A stretch of DNA of 64,000 nt from positions 248,001 through 312,000 of the forward strand of contig CAOLHI010002144.1 in NCBI GenBank assembly GCA_948474755.1. The letters run 5' to 3'. The translations under genes and the position numbers were made by a program. This DNA comes from Ctenosaura bakeri (Eukaryota; Chordata; Lepidosauria; Squamata; Iguanidae). The number at the start of each line of letters is the position of its first letter. Within the stretch, counting starts at the first letter, position 1. The notes beneath the pieces were generated by a model, which made no database searches, was not told the DNA's origin, and worked only from the letters and a program-made list of their open reading frames with translations. Positions 12,048-23,290 of the stretch are shown here, in pieces.

Positions 12048-12890
12048 TGCTCAAATGTAGTATCACACTCTGTAAACACAAAAAGAAGCATTTGGGACCC
12101 CTTCCTTGTAAGGTGCTCCTCCTCTTTATGGCCTAAAACCTATTGTCAGTTCCAACCAGAGTATATTTACTGAGTCAACTGGATTTTGCTATGTGTTCAC
12201 CCACTATTCAGCCAGTGACTCAATGAGTCTACTCTATGTGGGACTAACTGGAAGGATTCTGGTGGAGTTTATGGGCTTTACTTGGTTGTGCAAGGAGGTA
12301 TTCAGTTACTTTTTGTGCAATGCCTCTCCCTGCAAGACAGCTTTATAGTGCTCATGTGCATTCCTTTGACCATTTAATGGCTGCAAGAAGCAGTTACCGG
12401 TACTTAGCAGAAGACCTAGGAGACTGATGACTGCTTTTTTACCCATTTGCAGAACTGCAGCAGGATGCTACCTTCAGCTGGAGGCAATGCCTTTCTCTCT
12501 TCCTCCCTGGATATTAAAAGGCTGTGACACCACACAAAGGTAAACTTAGAAGCTGGTTTGGGTGAGTGGGGGGTGGAGAAAGCAGATGAAGAGGCCTGCA
12601 AGTAAGTTCACAGAGTTTTACATTCCACCAACTCTGCACACAAGGACCCCAGAGATTGTGTTTTCAGTGAGCATTTTTTTTAATCATGTTGTGATATGCT
12701 TTGGAGAAAGGGAGAAAGCTGGAATAGGAATAAAACAAAGATCTGATTTAATAGAAGGTTGTCCTGTTGTCCCACTAGCAGTTTGGGGAGCTTTTAATGT
12801 AGACAAGAACTGCGCTCATTTGGGTGCACTGAATTTATTACACACAGCTATAATTTGTGTATCTACTTTCCAGTTCACTGTTAGAGCAGT
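12048..12890. other. Unannotated stretch
   Basis: No domain, repeat or RNA gene recognised. Frames of 61-110 codons occur on both strands without coding features. Confidence 0.35.
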
Positions 12891-13085
12891 CTGATACCAC
12901 TTTAACTGTCATGGCTTCATCCTACAGGATCCTAGAGCTTGTAGTTCAGTGGAGTCCTTAGAATTCTCCCTCAACTACAACATGAGAGTTCTCTGGTAGA
13001 GATTTATACACATATCCACCAAACTACAAATCCCAGGATTATGTAAAATGGAATTGTAACAGCTAAGATGGTGTTGAAGTATTGT
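12891..13085. mobile_element. Diverged fold-back MITE
   Basis: The left arm reads CTGATACCACTTTAACTG, then CATCCTACAGGATCCTAG and AGCTTGTAGTTCAGT. The right arm is its imperfect reverse complement (CCAAACTACAAATCCCAGG, then GGAATTGTAACAGCTAAG). Same broad family as 16483-16661 and 53845-54110. Confidence 0.5.
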
Positions 13086-13554
13086 AAATGTGCAGTGCAC
13101 TGTAGACACATTCTGTATCTCTCAAGCATCCACTGATCCATGTGCCATTCTCTAATTCCTTGCCACCTCTTTGCCAAAGTAAATTGTGGACATTTTCTTG
13201 AAACCATTTGTATCAATGAGGTCTTATTATCTTACTTCCTAACTCCTCCCCTCCAATATGCATGTGGGTGTTCTTTCATATAATGTCCTAGCAGTTAGAT
13301 GAGCCAAGTGCACAGTTACTGCTGTAATTCTTCTGAAATCAGGAGTGTTGCACCATAGACGAATATGGCTCAATTTTTTCCCCTCTTGGTATTACATGTG
13401 GAAGTTCTTGACTTCCCCTGAAAGTGGTGGCATTTTCAGATTTTTTTTTTTTTTTAAAACACACATTTTTCCTCTTAGCAGTGCCTTGGATCTGTGATGG
13501 AGAGAGAAGAAGGCTGGGCCAGGAGCTGAGATTTTCAAGTCCACATTGAGTAAT

Positions 13555-13730
13555 GCCACTCATTGGGTGACCTTGAGCCAGTCGTCCTCTCTTTCTCAGC
13601 CTGACCTACCTCAGAGGACTCTTGTTAGGATTAGGTGGGAAGGAGGAGAGTAATATATAATAGTACTTTGCATGCGGTGGAGGAAAGGCAGGATATACAC
13701 ACAAGTGATAAATAAACAAACTCTAGAATG
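13555..13730 (+). mobile_element. SINE, 3' part
   Basis: The block CATTGGGTGACCTTGAGCC, CTCAGCCTGACCTACCTC, then GTTAGGATTAGGTGGGAAGG and a tail with GGAAAGGCAGGATATAC and ATAAATAAAC is the body and tail of a lizard tRNA-type SINE. The tRNA-like head is missing or too diverged to see. Confidence 0.6.
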
Positions 13731-15253
13731 TGTTAATCCTAGTGGTCCTGACCAGCTCATTGGTTTGAGAAATATATCCCTCAAAGGGCAGAACCATGCT
13801 TCTCTATGCTTTTTGGTCAGGTTGAGAAGCCAAGGCTTTTTTTTTTTTTTGCCCAAAGCTGAAGCCCTACTTGCAATTGCTATGAGGTGTGTCTGATTTC
13901 AAGCTTCAAAATGTTACTTTTGGGGCTAAAACTTCCAGAACCCCCTGGCCATTCTAACCTGGGGTTGGGGATTATGGGAGTTATAGTCCAAAATACCTTT
14001 TCTAAGTTTTAGACTGTAGTAGCTACCCTTCACATTGTCAGCATTTTCACCTTTGACCTTATAAGTATCAATCACTTGAGCAGGAGTGGGTGGAAGGACA
14101 TCTCATTCAACACTTCCCTTGGCTTCAGTGACTGGTGTTAAGCTCACTGACCACCATCTGGTCAGTGGCTAACTAATCATCAGATCTATCAATGGATGGG
14201 CAACCTCTGGCTGTGTACATGTGCATATGTGGATTACAGACAAGTAGCAGGTGGTTGGTGAAAAAGACTTCTCTTTGAGCTTCTATAGCTGTCATGGAGA
14301 AGTGTAGCCCATCACAGACTATTGAGGTGCATCTTCCATGATTCTTCACCGCTGCCTATGCTGGCTAGGCCTAATGGGAATTATAATCCAACAAGGACAT
14401 TTGGTGGGCACATGTTCCCCAGCCCTGCTCTAGAAAACACTTATAATGCCAGAGTTGACTCCACATGAAGAGTCTGATCTGGTATGACAACTTTCTACAT
14501 TTCTTCTATAGACATGGATTCAGAAGAAGCTCTCCAGAGCTAAAGTGGGAGAGGAATAAGGATGTAGTTTTGCTTCTCGGGAAATTTCTCTGTGTCCTGT
14601 GACAAGTTTACATTGTAGTCCAATGTGGAAGTGAGTGTAGTAGCACTTACTCCTAAGGAGGCATGCATGATGTTGTAGTGCAGTTTATGAGAACAGTTTC
14701 TCCTTTATATATATTCCTGTTGCAGCCAGGTACAGTATGCTTTTTAGGGAATTCCAGATGAATGGAAAATGTAGATTAAGTGCTTCTTTGCCTGTGGCTA
14801 TTTTACTGGAAATCTGGACAGTTAGGTCCTCCAAAGATGCATGTGTGCATCAGAAAGGCATGTTTTCAATGCATCCACCTGGAAAGGACTGCCTGCTCTT
14901 TGCCCCTGGTAGTATGGACTGATTATTTATTCAAGCTTTTACAGGAGGCTAGAGGCAAAAGTGCGCTGAGACTCTGATTGTCAAATCTGAGCCTCTTTTT
15001 TTTTTTTTTTGCACAAACTTCCTGGAGTTCAGTCAGTCCTGCCAAAGTGGGAGAGTCTCATTGACTCAAGAGTGAGAGAATTATATGCACATTGTCCTTA
15101 AATAAATTGGCAGTAGCAGCCATGATTTCAGGTGGGGTTCAATCATCATCCCATGTAAATCAACCAAAATCACGATGTATCTGCTGCACATCCTCTATTT
15201 ATTGTGGACATTGAGTCAGACTGTTGACCCAGTCAAGTCCAGTATTCTCTCTA
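13731..15253. other. Unannotated stretch with MITE fragments
   Basis: Fold-back family fragments at about 13925-14010 (GGGAGTTATAGTCC) and 14330-14425 (GGGAATTATAATCCAAC). A poly(T) run lies at 14996-15010. No gene recognised. Confidence 0.35.
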
Positions 15254-15390
15254 CCAGGGACAGGAAACATGCAGCCCTGTGGATGTTGATGGACTGCAGC
15301 TCCCAGCATTCCTTACCATTGGCTATGCAGGATAGGGCTGTTGGGCCTTGTAGGTGAATAGCATTTGGAGGGCCCCATAATTCTCCCTCT
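15254..15390. mobile_element. Small fold-back MITE, nearly full length
   Basis: The left end (CAGGAAACATGCAGCCCTG, then GATGTTGATGGACTGCAGC) and the inverted right end (GTAGGTGAATAGCATTTGG, then AGGGCCCCATAA) bracket a short core with ATTGGCTATGCAGGAT. Same family as 4384-4500. Non-coding. Confidence 0.6.
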
Positions 15391-15570
15391 AGTTCTAGAT
15401 CAAGGGTAAGCAACCTGGCGACTTTCTGCTAACATATTCTTGATTCCTCAGGGCACAAAAACTCCTGTAAGTGATGGAGAAGGGAGGATGCCTTAAGGTT
15501 ACATACATGATGCTCAGTCTTCTTTCTCCTCCATCATATGGTAGAACTGATTATCTGTTTAGTAATGAAA

Positions 15571-15790
15571 TGCCAGCATGGTGTAGTGATTTGAGCACTG
15601 TGCTATGATCCTGGAGATTGGGGTTCAATTCGCTGTGAGCCTTGGAAACCCATTGGGTGACCTTGGGAAAGTCACACTCTCTCAGCCTCAGAGGGAAACA
15701 AAAGCTCTGAACAAATCTTTCTAAGAAAATCCTGTGATTTCAGGGTTGCCATACCTCAGAAATGACTTGAAGGCACACAACAACAATAAA
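15571..15790 (+). mobile_element. tRNA-derived SINE with BovB-like tail, full length
   Basis: The 5' tRNA-like head shows an A-box-like region (TGGTGTAGTGATTTGAGC) and a B-box (GGGGTTCAATTCG). The SINE body follows (GGGTGACCTTGGGAAAGTCA), and the 3' end reads GACTTGAAGGCACACAACA, then AACAATAAA. The tail resembles the 3' tip of lizard BovB, which implies mobilisation by BovB reverse transcriptase. Best example of the family in the window. Confidence 0.8.
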
Positions 15791-15929
15791 CTTATCAATG
15801 GTCTGCATTCTACTGCTGATGGAACCTCTCCTGATGGAAATTTCACAGAGGTGAGGGAGTAGTAAAGAATGATTAAGTGCTGATTTTTTTAGCCTTGCCC
15901 AACTTGGGCCCTACAGATATGTTGGACAG

Positions 15930-16015
15930 AGGGCCCTTCCACTGCTATAGCACTATTATTCCACATAAACGGTCATGGCAACATTCTGTGGAACTGTGGC
16001 TCAGAGTACACTGTT
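15930..16015. mobile_element. Half copy of fold-back MITE (family of 16483-16661)
   Basis: GCCCTTCCACTGCTATAGC, then ACTATTATTCCACATAAAC, then ATTCTGTGGAACTGTGGCTC parallel the left arm of the neighbouring element. No matching right arm follows. Confidence 0.5.
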
Positions 16016-16482
16016 CAAATAAAACCCCCCACCAAAGTCTAATGAGTATACACACACACACACACCACTTTTTACAAGACAGTGCTCTCACCCTGAGATT
16101 CTACCTCCTAGCTCTGAAGACTGGAGAAGAAGGACTAGGCCCTGAGACTCAGGGACACAGCTTGAGATCTGGGAATCCTACTTCCACCACAACTAAAGGC
16201 AGCTGGGTATATTTAGGAGCATGCTGCCAGCTGTGTGGCACACATTGCCTTCTCCTTCAATACTTCTTTGCTGTTCTGTACTCCCTAGCATCTGCCACCT
16301 GAGGTAGTGGCCTTACTCTGAAAAATGATAGGACTTGCCCTATTGAATCACTAGTATCACTGGCTGTAATCAAAGTTCATGCTTACCACATCAGGTCAGA
16401 CTAGTTGTCCACTGGGGTAGTTCTAATGTGTACCTCTTCATGGCATTGTCCACTGCACTGCCCCACTAGAAACAAAAACTAT

Positions 16483-16661
16483 GGCCATCTCCACACTACA
16501 CTGTTATAGTGCTATTATTCCACTTTCAACATCTTGTGGAATTCTGGGGTTTGTAGCTTACTGAGGCTCTCTAAATGCCCATCCCTAAATTACAAACCCC
16601 AGAATTCCACAGCATGTTGAAAGTGGAAAAATAGCACTATAACAGCGTAGTGAGGAAATGG
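16483..16661. mobile_element. Fold-back MITE with long inverted arms
   Basis: The left arm (about 16483-16560) and right arm (about 16590-16661) are near-perfect reverse complements. TGTTATAGTGCTATT, CCACTTTCAACAT and GGAATTCTGGGGTTTGTA are each mirrored. The spacer is about 30 nt. The RNA or single strand would form a stem of roughly 65 bp. No coding capacity, and no target duplication that I could fix. Confidence 0.75.
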
Positions 16662-18683
16662 GTTATGTCTTAGATTTGCTTATTTTAAACGTGTAGCACT
16701 GCCCACATGGCCATGTTTCCTTGCCACATATTATCCCAACACTGTGTGCTGTGGCCACAGCAATTCAGAGTATTAGACAAGAGTTCTTTCCCCTTATCCT
16801 CCATATGGAGAAGCCATGCAAATCAAGTATAGTACCTCTACTCTATTGTCTCTTGATTAGTTTACTGAATAGACCAAAACATTTTTTTGCAGTTTCAGTT
16901 GTTTCTTTCCGTGTTCTAGGGATGAAATCCAGCACTGGTAGGCTAAATGCTGGCATGAATCTCGAGTGAACTCTGAACTATGACTCATCTAAGCCATCAT
17001 GTAAATACCCTTTTTGTGTATGAAGAGGGAGGACAACACAATTCAATTACAGTAGATAGCTGATTGGCAGTGACACTTGACCTGTGCTTATTTCTGTGCC
17101 TCTTTACTTTAGCAATACTTTCCTCTCAATGCAGGCAAGGTTTATTGGCCTTCAGTGTTTATAGGAAATCCTGCTCAGTAACAAATCCTGATTAGGAAAC
17201 TGTTATCATCTTCTTTGCATGAAAGGTGAGCTCTCGACAGGCTCAGCATCTGTCTGCCATAAAAAGGGCTTCTGATGAGTCAGAATATAGCTGCCAACTG
17301 TGAACAGCACATAAATTGTTTGGACTCCATTGATAACTGAGTTCCTTGTTTACTTTCTTTAAAAAAGCTTATATACGATCACTAGAGAGAGAAAGAGAAT
17401 GAGAGAGAAAGAGAGACCCCCAACATCTGAAAGATTAACAGAGTGATCATGACATGAGCCATCATAAACAAGATCTCATTAGATGCTTTGAGTTTTTTCT
17501 TCAAGGTGGTGCATTGCAGACAGACCGACAACAGACATAGACACCATACTCCTCAAAAGTCTTGATCAATCCTCTGTCATCCCACTGTTTCAGCTGCTTT
17601 TAAAATGTTCCAGTTTTAATCTCTTCCTCCTCCTTTGGCTTTGGCTTACTTCAGTTGTTGCAAACAGAGATCAATGTGCAAGAGTAGTTTGCACTCAATG
17701 AACTCAGCAAAGAGAAGTGTGTGTGTGTGTGTGTGTGATCTTGCCCTTCCCTGCAAGATCAGGCAAAAGCAATCTGCTCCAGCCTTTCCTAGCTTGTGTG
17801 CGCTTCCTCATGAATAATTTCTGTCGTCTTGATCACATTCTAATGTTGCTTGAACACATGTGTCTTAGTTTTCATCTGTGAAATGTTGGAGGGTATGTAG
17901 ATGCACATGCATACACAGCACACTTTTTGTAAATTAGAATCCTTTTCATCAGATGTTTTATGCAAACTGGCCACTTAGACACACAGATAACACATACACA
18001 CAGCTTTTGTACACTGCAGTGTACTTCATTAGATGCATTTTTTTCCAGTTGTCAGATACAGACCCACAAAGAAATGCGGGTGGGGCAGAGAGGGAGAGAG
18101 GTGCAGCAAAAAAAATCAGAAACAGTGAAACCAAAAGACAATGAAATAGGAGATGTACAAGTACAGCATTTCTGTCACTGTATGCTTTTAATATAGCTAC
18201 TTGAAAAGCTCTTCTACATTTCTAGGGCAGATCCAAACACAACTGGCTAAGATGAAGGCAAACCTCTGTTGGTGTTTAGATATAGGCAAAAAATATGGCC
18301 ATGAATAGTTTACATATCTTTGCAGACAGAAATAGGGAAGTTAGTGAAATAGTGCCACTGTGTTATGTTTACACTAAAAAAGCATTGAAAGACCCAAACA
18401 CATTATATTGATTATGGTTATATGGAAAAGGGGGCATCTGTTACATTTCCCCCAGCCACTGAATGACCACAGGTAAGGGGTCCAGCCTGAAAAGAAGTAA
18501 GTTGAGAAAGCAGGGTGTGGGGATAAGTCACAACTGTGCCTGGTAGAACTTTATGATCTGCCAGTACAGTGCAGGACTTTGGCCTTGGTTTAACAATACA
18601 TAGTCAAATAGGTTCTGCTCCTTAGACCAAACTGCTTTGCTTGAATCCCATACTGGGAGAAAGGTGGGATATGAGAACAGAAC
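16662..18683. other. Unannotated AT-rich stretch
   Basis: No gene recognised. A (GA)n-rich tract lies at 17381-17416 and CA/TG-rich simple sequence is scattered through 17880-18010. Confidence 0.35.
17717..17737. repeat. (GT)n microsatellite
   Basis: About ten uninterrupted GT units. Confidence 0.95.
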
Positions 18684-18717
18684 ACAATACAATACAATAC
18701 AATACAATACAATACAA
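18684..18717. repeat. (AATAC)n pentanucleotide tail
   Basis: Six to seven copies of AATAC follow GGGAGAAAGGTGGGATATG (about 18656-18674). That motif is the 3' end typical of reptile SINE/L2-type elements, so the repeat is probably an expanded poly(A)-like tail of a plus-strand element. Confidence 0.85.
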
Positions 18718-18851
18718 ATTTAAAAAATAGATTTATTTTTAATTCTTCCAAATTGGGTATATCTGCTAGTGAATCATTTTAATCTACTGTTCCTTGTTTC
18801 TGACAAAAAATACACTTGCTAAAATATATAAAATCAATTATATTATCTACA

Positions 18852-18990
18852 ACAGTGATTCCTAACCTTTTCTTTACTATGGGCCCCCTTTAAAAATATT
18901 GTGTTGCCACAGGCCTCCAGGACTTAACTCAAGATTTAAAAAAGTAGTGTTCAAACATATGATGAGCTCTCACATAGAAGATGGATCACA
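18852..18990. mobile_element. hAT-like terminal fragment
   Basis: CAGTGATTCCTAACCTTTTC resembles the hAT-type terminal motif CAGTGGTTCCCAACCTTT, but no matching second terminus was found, so this is a truncated remnant at best. Confidence 0.3.
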
Positions 18991-19009
18991 CTTGTTTTCT
19001 GTTGTTTCA

Positions 19010-19275
19010 GAAGGGAGGACTAGAACCAATGGGTGGAAACTTCAGGCAAGCAGGCTAAGCAAGCTCAACATTAAATGGGAAGAACTGCTTGATGCTAGAA
19101 CAGAAGGACATAGGCAGGTCTCCTTCCTCCACCATATTGAAGTAGATCCTGGATGACCACCTGCTAGGGATATCATATTTGCCTCCTGCATTCCTTTTTT
19201 AACTTTGGTCACAGGGTTGGCCAGATGACCACTAAGAACCCTTCTGAGCTTCAAGTTCTGTGAATGTGTGAGGGG
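19010..19275 (+). mobile_element. CR1 LINE 3' end
   Basis: In order: AGGACTAGAACCAATGGG, ACATTAAATGGGAAGAACTG, GATCCTGGATGACCACCTGC and CTTCTGAGCTTCAAGTTCTG. This is the order of the CR1 3' untranslated region. It ends near a degenerate ATTCTRTG-like tip (TTCTGTGAATGTG). Same family as 44450-44720 (plus) and 55216-55470 (minus). Confidence 0.6.
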
Positions 19276-20315
19276 TAGAATTGATATACTGTGAATAGAG
19301 ATATCAATCATAGCCTTATGTAGAAAGTTGATGCTACTGGTTAGCACAAGCTTAAGCAGAAACAAACCTGTAGACAAGTTGTCCAGAGAGCATTTTTCTT
19401 TACAAAAGGTACCCCCTTCATTTCAGTAGACAAAACAAGTCTATGCACATAGGTGCATTGAGAAGCTTCATGTACAATAGGGTTTCTAGTGTATCCAAGC
19501 TAATACAGCTACTCATGAAGTTGCTGCGAGTGTGAAAATTTCCCTCCCTAAAGCTGCATGCTCCCACTTTGGCACTGTACACTAACCCTTCCATATGACT
19601 TAAAGCCACATGTCAGGCACAAGTCCTTTCCAGACGCCTATATTGCCACCACTTCCAGTCATCTTACATCAGCTCTTGTTCTGCTGTCACCAGTACTCAT
19701 TGCTTCTTTCCCAGTTTTCTCCATGATATCCTGGGAACATGCTGTACAATAGAGGTAGGAGTTGCTTGGCCTTCCAAACGCTACAGCTCCCAACATTCCT
19801 TCCTTAGATTCCTCATTATGTTGGTCAATGCTGAGGGAATGTGGTCAACAACAACTGGACAGTCACGCAATTCTCACTCATGCTGTGCAGCTGGGGCATT
19901 ATATACCATATATAATGCCCCATTGTATACCATAATTATGCCATATATAAGTTACACACATATAAGTGTGTAAAACTGGGATCCACAACAGTGGCCCCTC
20001 TCACCCCAAGCAAATTTATTTGTGTAACTTTCTATGTAACAACTGTTAATTATACAGTATATTTCTCTGTATACTTTCTTCTTCTCCGCCTCCTCCTTCT
20101 CCTCCTCCTTCATCTTCTTTACCTAACCTTTCCCCCTAAACTGGAATCTCAGTGGTAGTTTAATTCTTACTTTATTCTTAATTATAACTAATTACATAAT
20201 TATATGCAATCTAATTGTATCTGTGTTACAATTGTCAGACTCAAACTTTAATATATTACTGCTTAAGCATCAGATTTACAGAACTGTAAATAGCTGGAAA
20301 ATATTTTTGTCTTCA
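19276..20315. other. Unannotated stretch
   Basis: A fold-back fragment at about 19750-19870 (ACGCTACAGCTCCCAAC). A (TTC/CTC)n pyrimidine tract lies at 20078-20121. Otherwise AT-rich with no gene recognised. Confidence 0.35.
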
Positions 20316-20513
20316 CTAAAATGTCATCAAAATTAATTTGCAATAAAAACAGTTGGTGTTAAAAGCTTGTGGGACTGCTTGCGGAACAGCTTGAACAACG
20401 GATTGTGGGGCAATTTGAGCAATGGCTTGTGCAAGTGGAATCAAAGTACTGGATTTGGCACTTGAGCAAAATATTACAAACACTAGAAGCTTTGCAAAAT
20501 ATACCCCCCTCAT
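20316..20513 (-). CDS. Candidate small secreted-type peptide ORF; not recognised
   Basis: A 65-codon minus-strand frame with a genuine ATG at 20513-20511. The first ~20 residues look like a signal peptide: a basic start (MRGVYFAK), a hydrophobic core (LLVFVIFC), then SSAKSS as a possible cleavage region. Residues about 28-50 are Q/A/P/V-rich with a repeated QAVP unit (VVQAVPQAVPQAF). Two cysteines lie near the end (NCFYCK). The layout resembles small secreted Q/P-rich proteins, but there is no family match, no visible promoter, and the frame is short enough to be chance. Confidence 0.25.
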   Translation of the reverse strand: MRGVYFAKLLVFVIFCSSAKSSTLIPLAQAIAQIAPQSVVQAVPQAVPQAFNTNCFYCKLILMTF

Positions 20514-20821
20514 AGCAGAACTACATTACTAAATATAACTGTATACCTGGAGCTCCAGAAAACAAGAATGAAGCGCCATTTACTCTCTCATAACTTGTTG
20601 TGTTCTGTTTCTTAATCTAACATTTTGCAGCTTAAGTTCTAAAACTGCTTACTAGGAAATTAGCTGCACTTAGTATATACAGCATTCTGTATGGTTGCAT
20701 AGCTTGCACCCTTTATTTGAAAATAAACCCCCTTGAATTCTGTTGGACTGAATTTGAATTGTATGCGATTGTACTGCCAGTTAATTTAACTGCTATGTGC
20801 CAAATGTTACTTTATCTAGTC

Positions 20822-20932
20822 CAGACATTCTCAACCTTTGGTCTTCTAGCTGTTTGGGATTTCAGCTCCCAGAATCCATCATCCGTCAGACTGGTCCAGA
20901 ACAGCTGGAGGATCAAAGGTTGAGAATGGCTG
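20822..20932. mobile_element. hAT MITE with perfect 8-bp target duplication
   Basis: The left terminus CAGACATTCTCAACCTTTGG and the inverted right terminus (reverse complement CAGCCATTCTCAACCTTTG) bracket 111 bp. Both flanks carry ATCTAGTC (20814-20821 and 20933-20940). An 8-bp duplication and CAG-type termini are diagnostic of the hAT superfamily. Non-autonomous, no ORF. Confidence 0.85.
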
Positions 20933-20940
20933 ATCTAGTC

Positions 20941-22464
20941 CATATTTAAAGTTCAAATGTTTTGCTATGGCCAGTTTAGGAGTGATTAAGGAATGAGAAT
21001 TCATAACTCAATGTGTTTTTAAGGAATATTTACAGAAATATTTCTAAAAACATGGGGAGGTTGTTCCAGAAACTATTATATCCATCCAATGACCCATGAA
21101 TGCTCCTTTTTCACTGATTTCAAAGCTTTTGAATCTTAGGATGCTACTACCAGATCTCAAAATAACTGGCTTGCTGTTAGGCTGTGGTACTACATACTTA
21201 ACTGGATTAAGATCCACTGAATTCCACTCAGAAGCATTGCACACCAACATATTATTGGTAAAATTGTGATTACTTTCAGCTATATTAATTTCTCTGGTCT
21301 CACATGCCAGAACAAATGTAGCTATGACCTTTGCAAGCTCAACTCCAAAGGTAAAATCCATATGAAGAAAGTATTAGCCAACTCAGTGTGTCTAGACAAG
21401 GCAGTTAAGAAGATGGTCTTGGGTAATAGTTGCTGGTGTACCCACAGTTTGATGCAAGTTGCTCCATTTCTAGAGAAAAGGTCAGAAAATTTTCCAGTGT
21501 TGTGGGGGCCATGGTGGCAAATCTTTGTCATGTACTGTACTCCGATATTGTGGAAATATTGCTTGGGTAGTAATGATGAGGATGGGCAACTTCATGGTCT
21601 CAGCTGTCCATTCTTAGGCTTCTTCAGCTTTAAATGAGACAGGGATGGGACAACCCTTTATATAAAGTCTTCAAAGAGAGGATTTGAACTAGAAGATTGC
21701 TTTCTACGAAGTAACATGCAGGTACATTCTGAACTGATACATCCAGTTTAGTACATCAGTCAGTGCAATCTGAAAGAAAAATGAACCATAACCCACCAGC
21801 ACCTCCCATAAGAACTGTGGCAGAACTAGATATGCTTCTTGAGGCCCATGTTTAGAAGTTCATAAATCACATATCATGAAGCTATCATGTTAGCAGGAAG
21901 CTGTAAGAGCAACTGCATGGATTTCTGATCCTAAAGGGCACAGGATTCCCAGATCTCAGAGCCTAACCCTGGGTCTCAGGGTCTGGACCCTCTTTTCTAT
22001 TTCTCATGGTAAAGAGGAAGAATCTCAGGGCAATGGAAAATGGCCTTAGAAAATGTTCCCTCATTTGCTAGACTTGGTTTTTTCTATTTGTATGGCTTAC
22101 TCTGCATCTGTGGTTGACGCTTAAGGCATCGTGTCTCACCAGGGGCTGCCCCTTTTGACATCATCATGTGCTGTTCGGTCTCTAGTTTTGGCCCTGAAAA
22201 CTCCAGGCCTTGAACAGCCTTGATTTGGCAGCCCCTTGTAGTAGACAGAGTGTTGGGCTAGGGCTGAGGAGGCATAGTTTCAAAGCCTTCCAAAGCTTAT
22301 GGATTTAGTTTAATGTTGTTTTATAATTTTGTATAGCTTGATTAAATGTACATGCACGGTTTGATTACATGTCAGTTTGCTTTATATTATATTGTATTTT
22401 TGTATTTTATCTGAATAATTTGTTTTACAGTTGTATGGTACAGTTTTATTATTCCTTCATTCCC
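20941..22464. other. Unannotated AT-rich stretch
   Basis: Frames of 105 (21044-21361, minus) and 123 codons (21266-21637, plus) overlap on opposite strands. Neither resembles a known family. No repeat clearly recognised, apart from an L2-like AT-rich tail near 22300-22460. Confidence 0.35.
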
Positions 22465-22516
22465 TGTGTGTGTGTGTGTGTGTGTGTGTGTGATCCTGCC
22501 AAAGATGTACAATCTA

Positions 22517-22549
<33 letters not shown>
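22465..22549. repeat. Two adjacent (TG)n microsatellites
   Basis: (TG)14 at 22465-22492 and a second run of about 15 GT units at 22519-22549, separated by 26 nt of unique sequence. Confidence 0.95.
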
Positions 22550-22550
<1 letters not shown>

Positions 22551-22636
22551 ACTGTGTATGTACAGTGTGGATCCACTGTTTTTGGTTGTTTTACTTGTAA
22601 AGTGACATAGATGGCACTACATAAATAATCTGTACT

Positions 22637-22790
22637 AATCTGGTTTGGTGATCTTGGGCCAGTCATTGTCCCTCAAGGATGTTGAAAAATAAGAGAAGGG
22701 AAGCAAGTGTATCATCTTGAGCTCCTTGGAGGAGCTCAAGGCAGGATACAAAACAGGGAAGAGCAAAGTGTGGATTGCAATGCTCATGAA
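22637..22790 (+). mobile_element. SINE body/tail fragment
   Basis: TTTGGTGATCTTGGGCCAG, then TCATTGTCCCTCAAGGATG and GGAGCTCAAGGCAGGATAC follow the order of the SINE 3' half. The tRNA-like head is missing. Confidence 0.45.
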
Positions 22791-23102
22791 GAATATTTGG
22801 AGATGTGACCAGAGGCTTCTAGAGTTTCTAAGCAAAGGTGATAAATAATTTTAAAAAACCCCGAAACTAGTTATGTTGATCCACAAAACAAAGTAGGTGG
22901 CCAATACCTTTATTGTGACCAACTACAATTTCACAGTTTTATTTCATAGGATTGGCAGATTAAAATCTGGAGATGGCTGCTGTACCTTTTAAGGGTTGTG
23001 CAGAAGAAGGAATTTTAGCAAATCTTGCTTGTCATGCAACAAAGAAGCAAGCAACAGTTCCTGAAATACCCTCTTCAACATGGCCATTAAAGGTATGGGA
23101 GC
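22791..23102. other. Unannotated stretch
   Basis: AT-rich, no gene or repeat recognised. Confidence 0.35.
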
Positions 23103-23290
23103 CCAGTCATGTAGGGACCGGGGAGTGGGGAAGCGGTTTGCCCTGGGCGGCAATGTTTTTGGGGTGTCCCAGCCCATAGCCACACCCTCGTGCACCCTGG
23201 CCATGCCTCCACACACAGTGACCCCTCGCCTCCCACTGTAGCCCCCTCTCCCACCCCCTACCCCCCCTCCAAGCTTTGTCACTGCAGGAA
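23103..23290. repeat. GC-rich interspersed repeat fragment (copy 2)
   Basis: AGTCATGTAGGGACCGGGG and GGCGGCAATGTTTTTGGGG mirror the block near 745-805 in inverted orientation. C-rich sequence follows up to about 23290. Short frames on the minus strand through this GC-rich block are not considered coding. Confidence 0.5.

Noticed and set aside
15571..15640. tRNA gene at the head of the SINE
   Set aside because: A- and B-box-like motifs are present, but the sequence continues into a SINE body and no complete cloverleaf is evident; the same holds for 55007 and the minus-strand copy at 5391.
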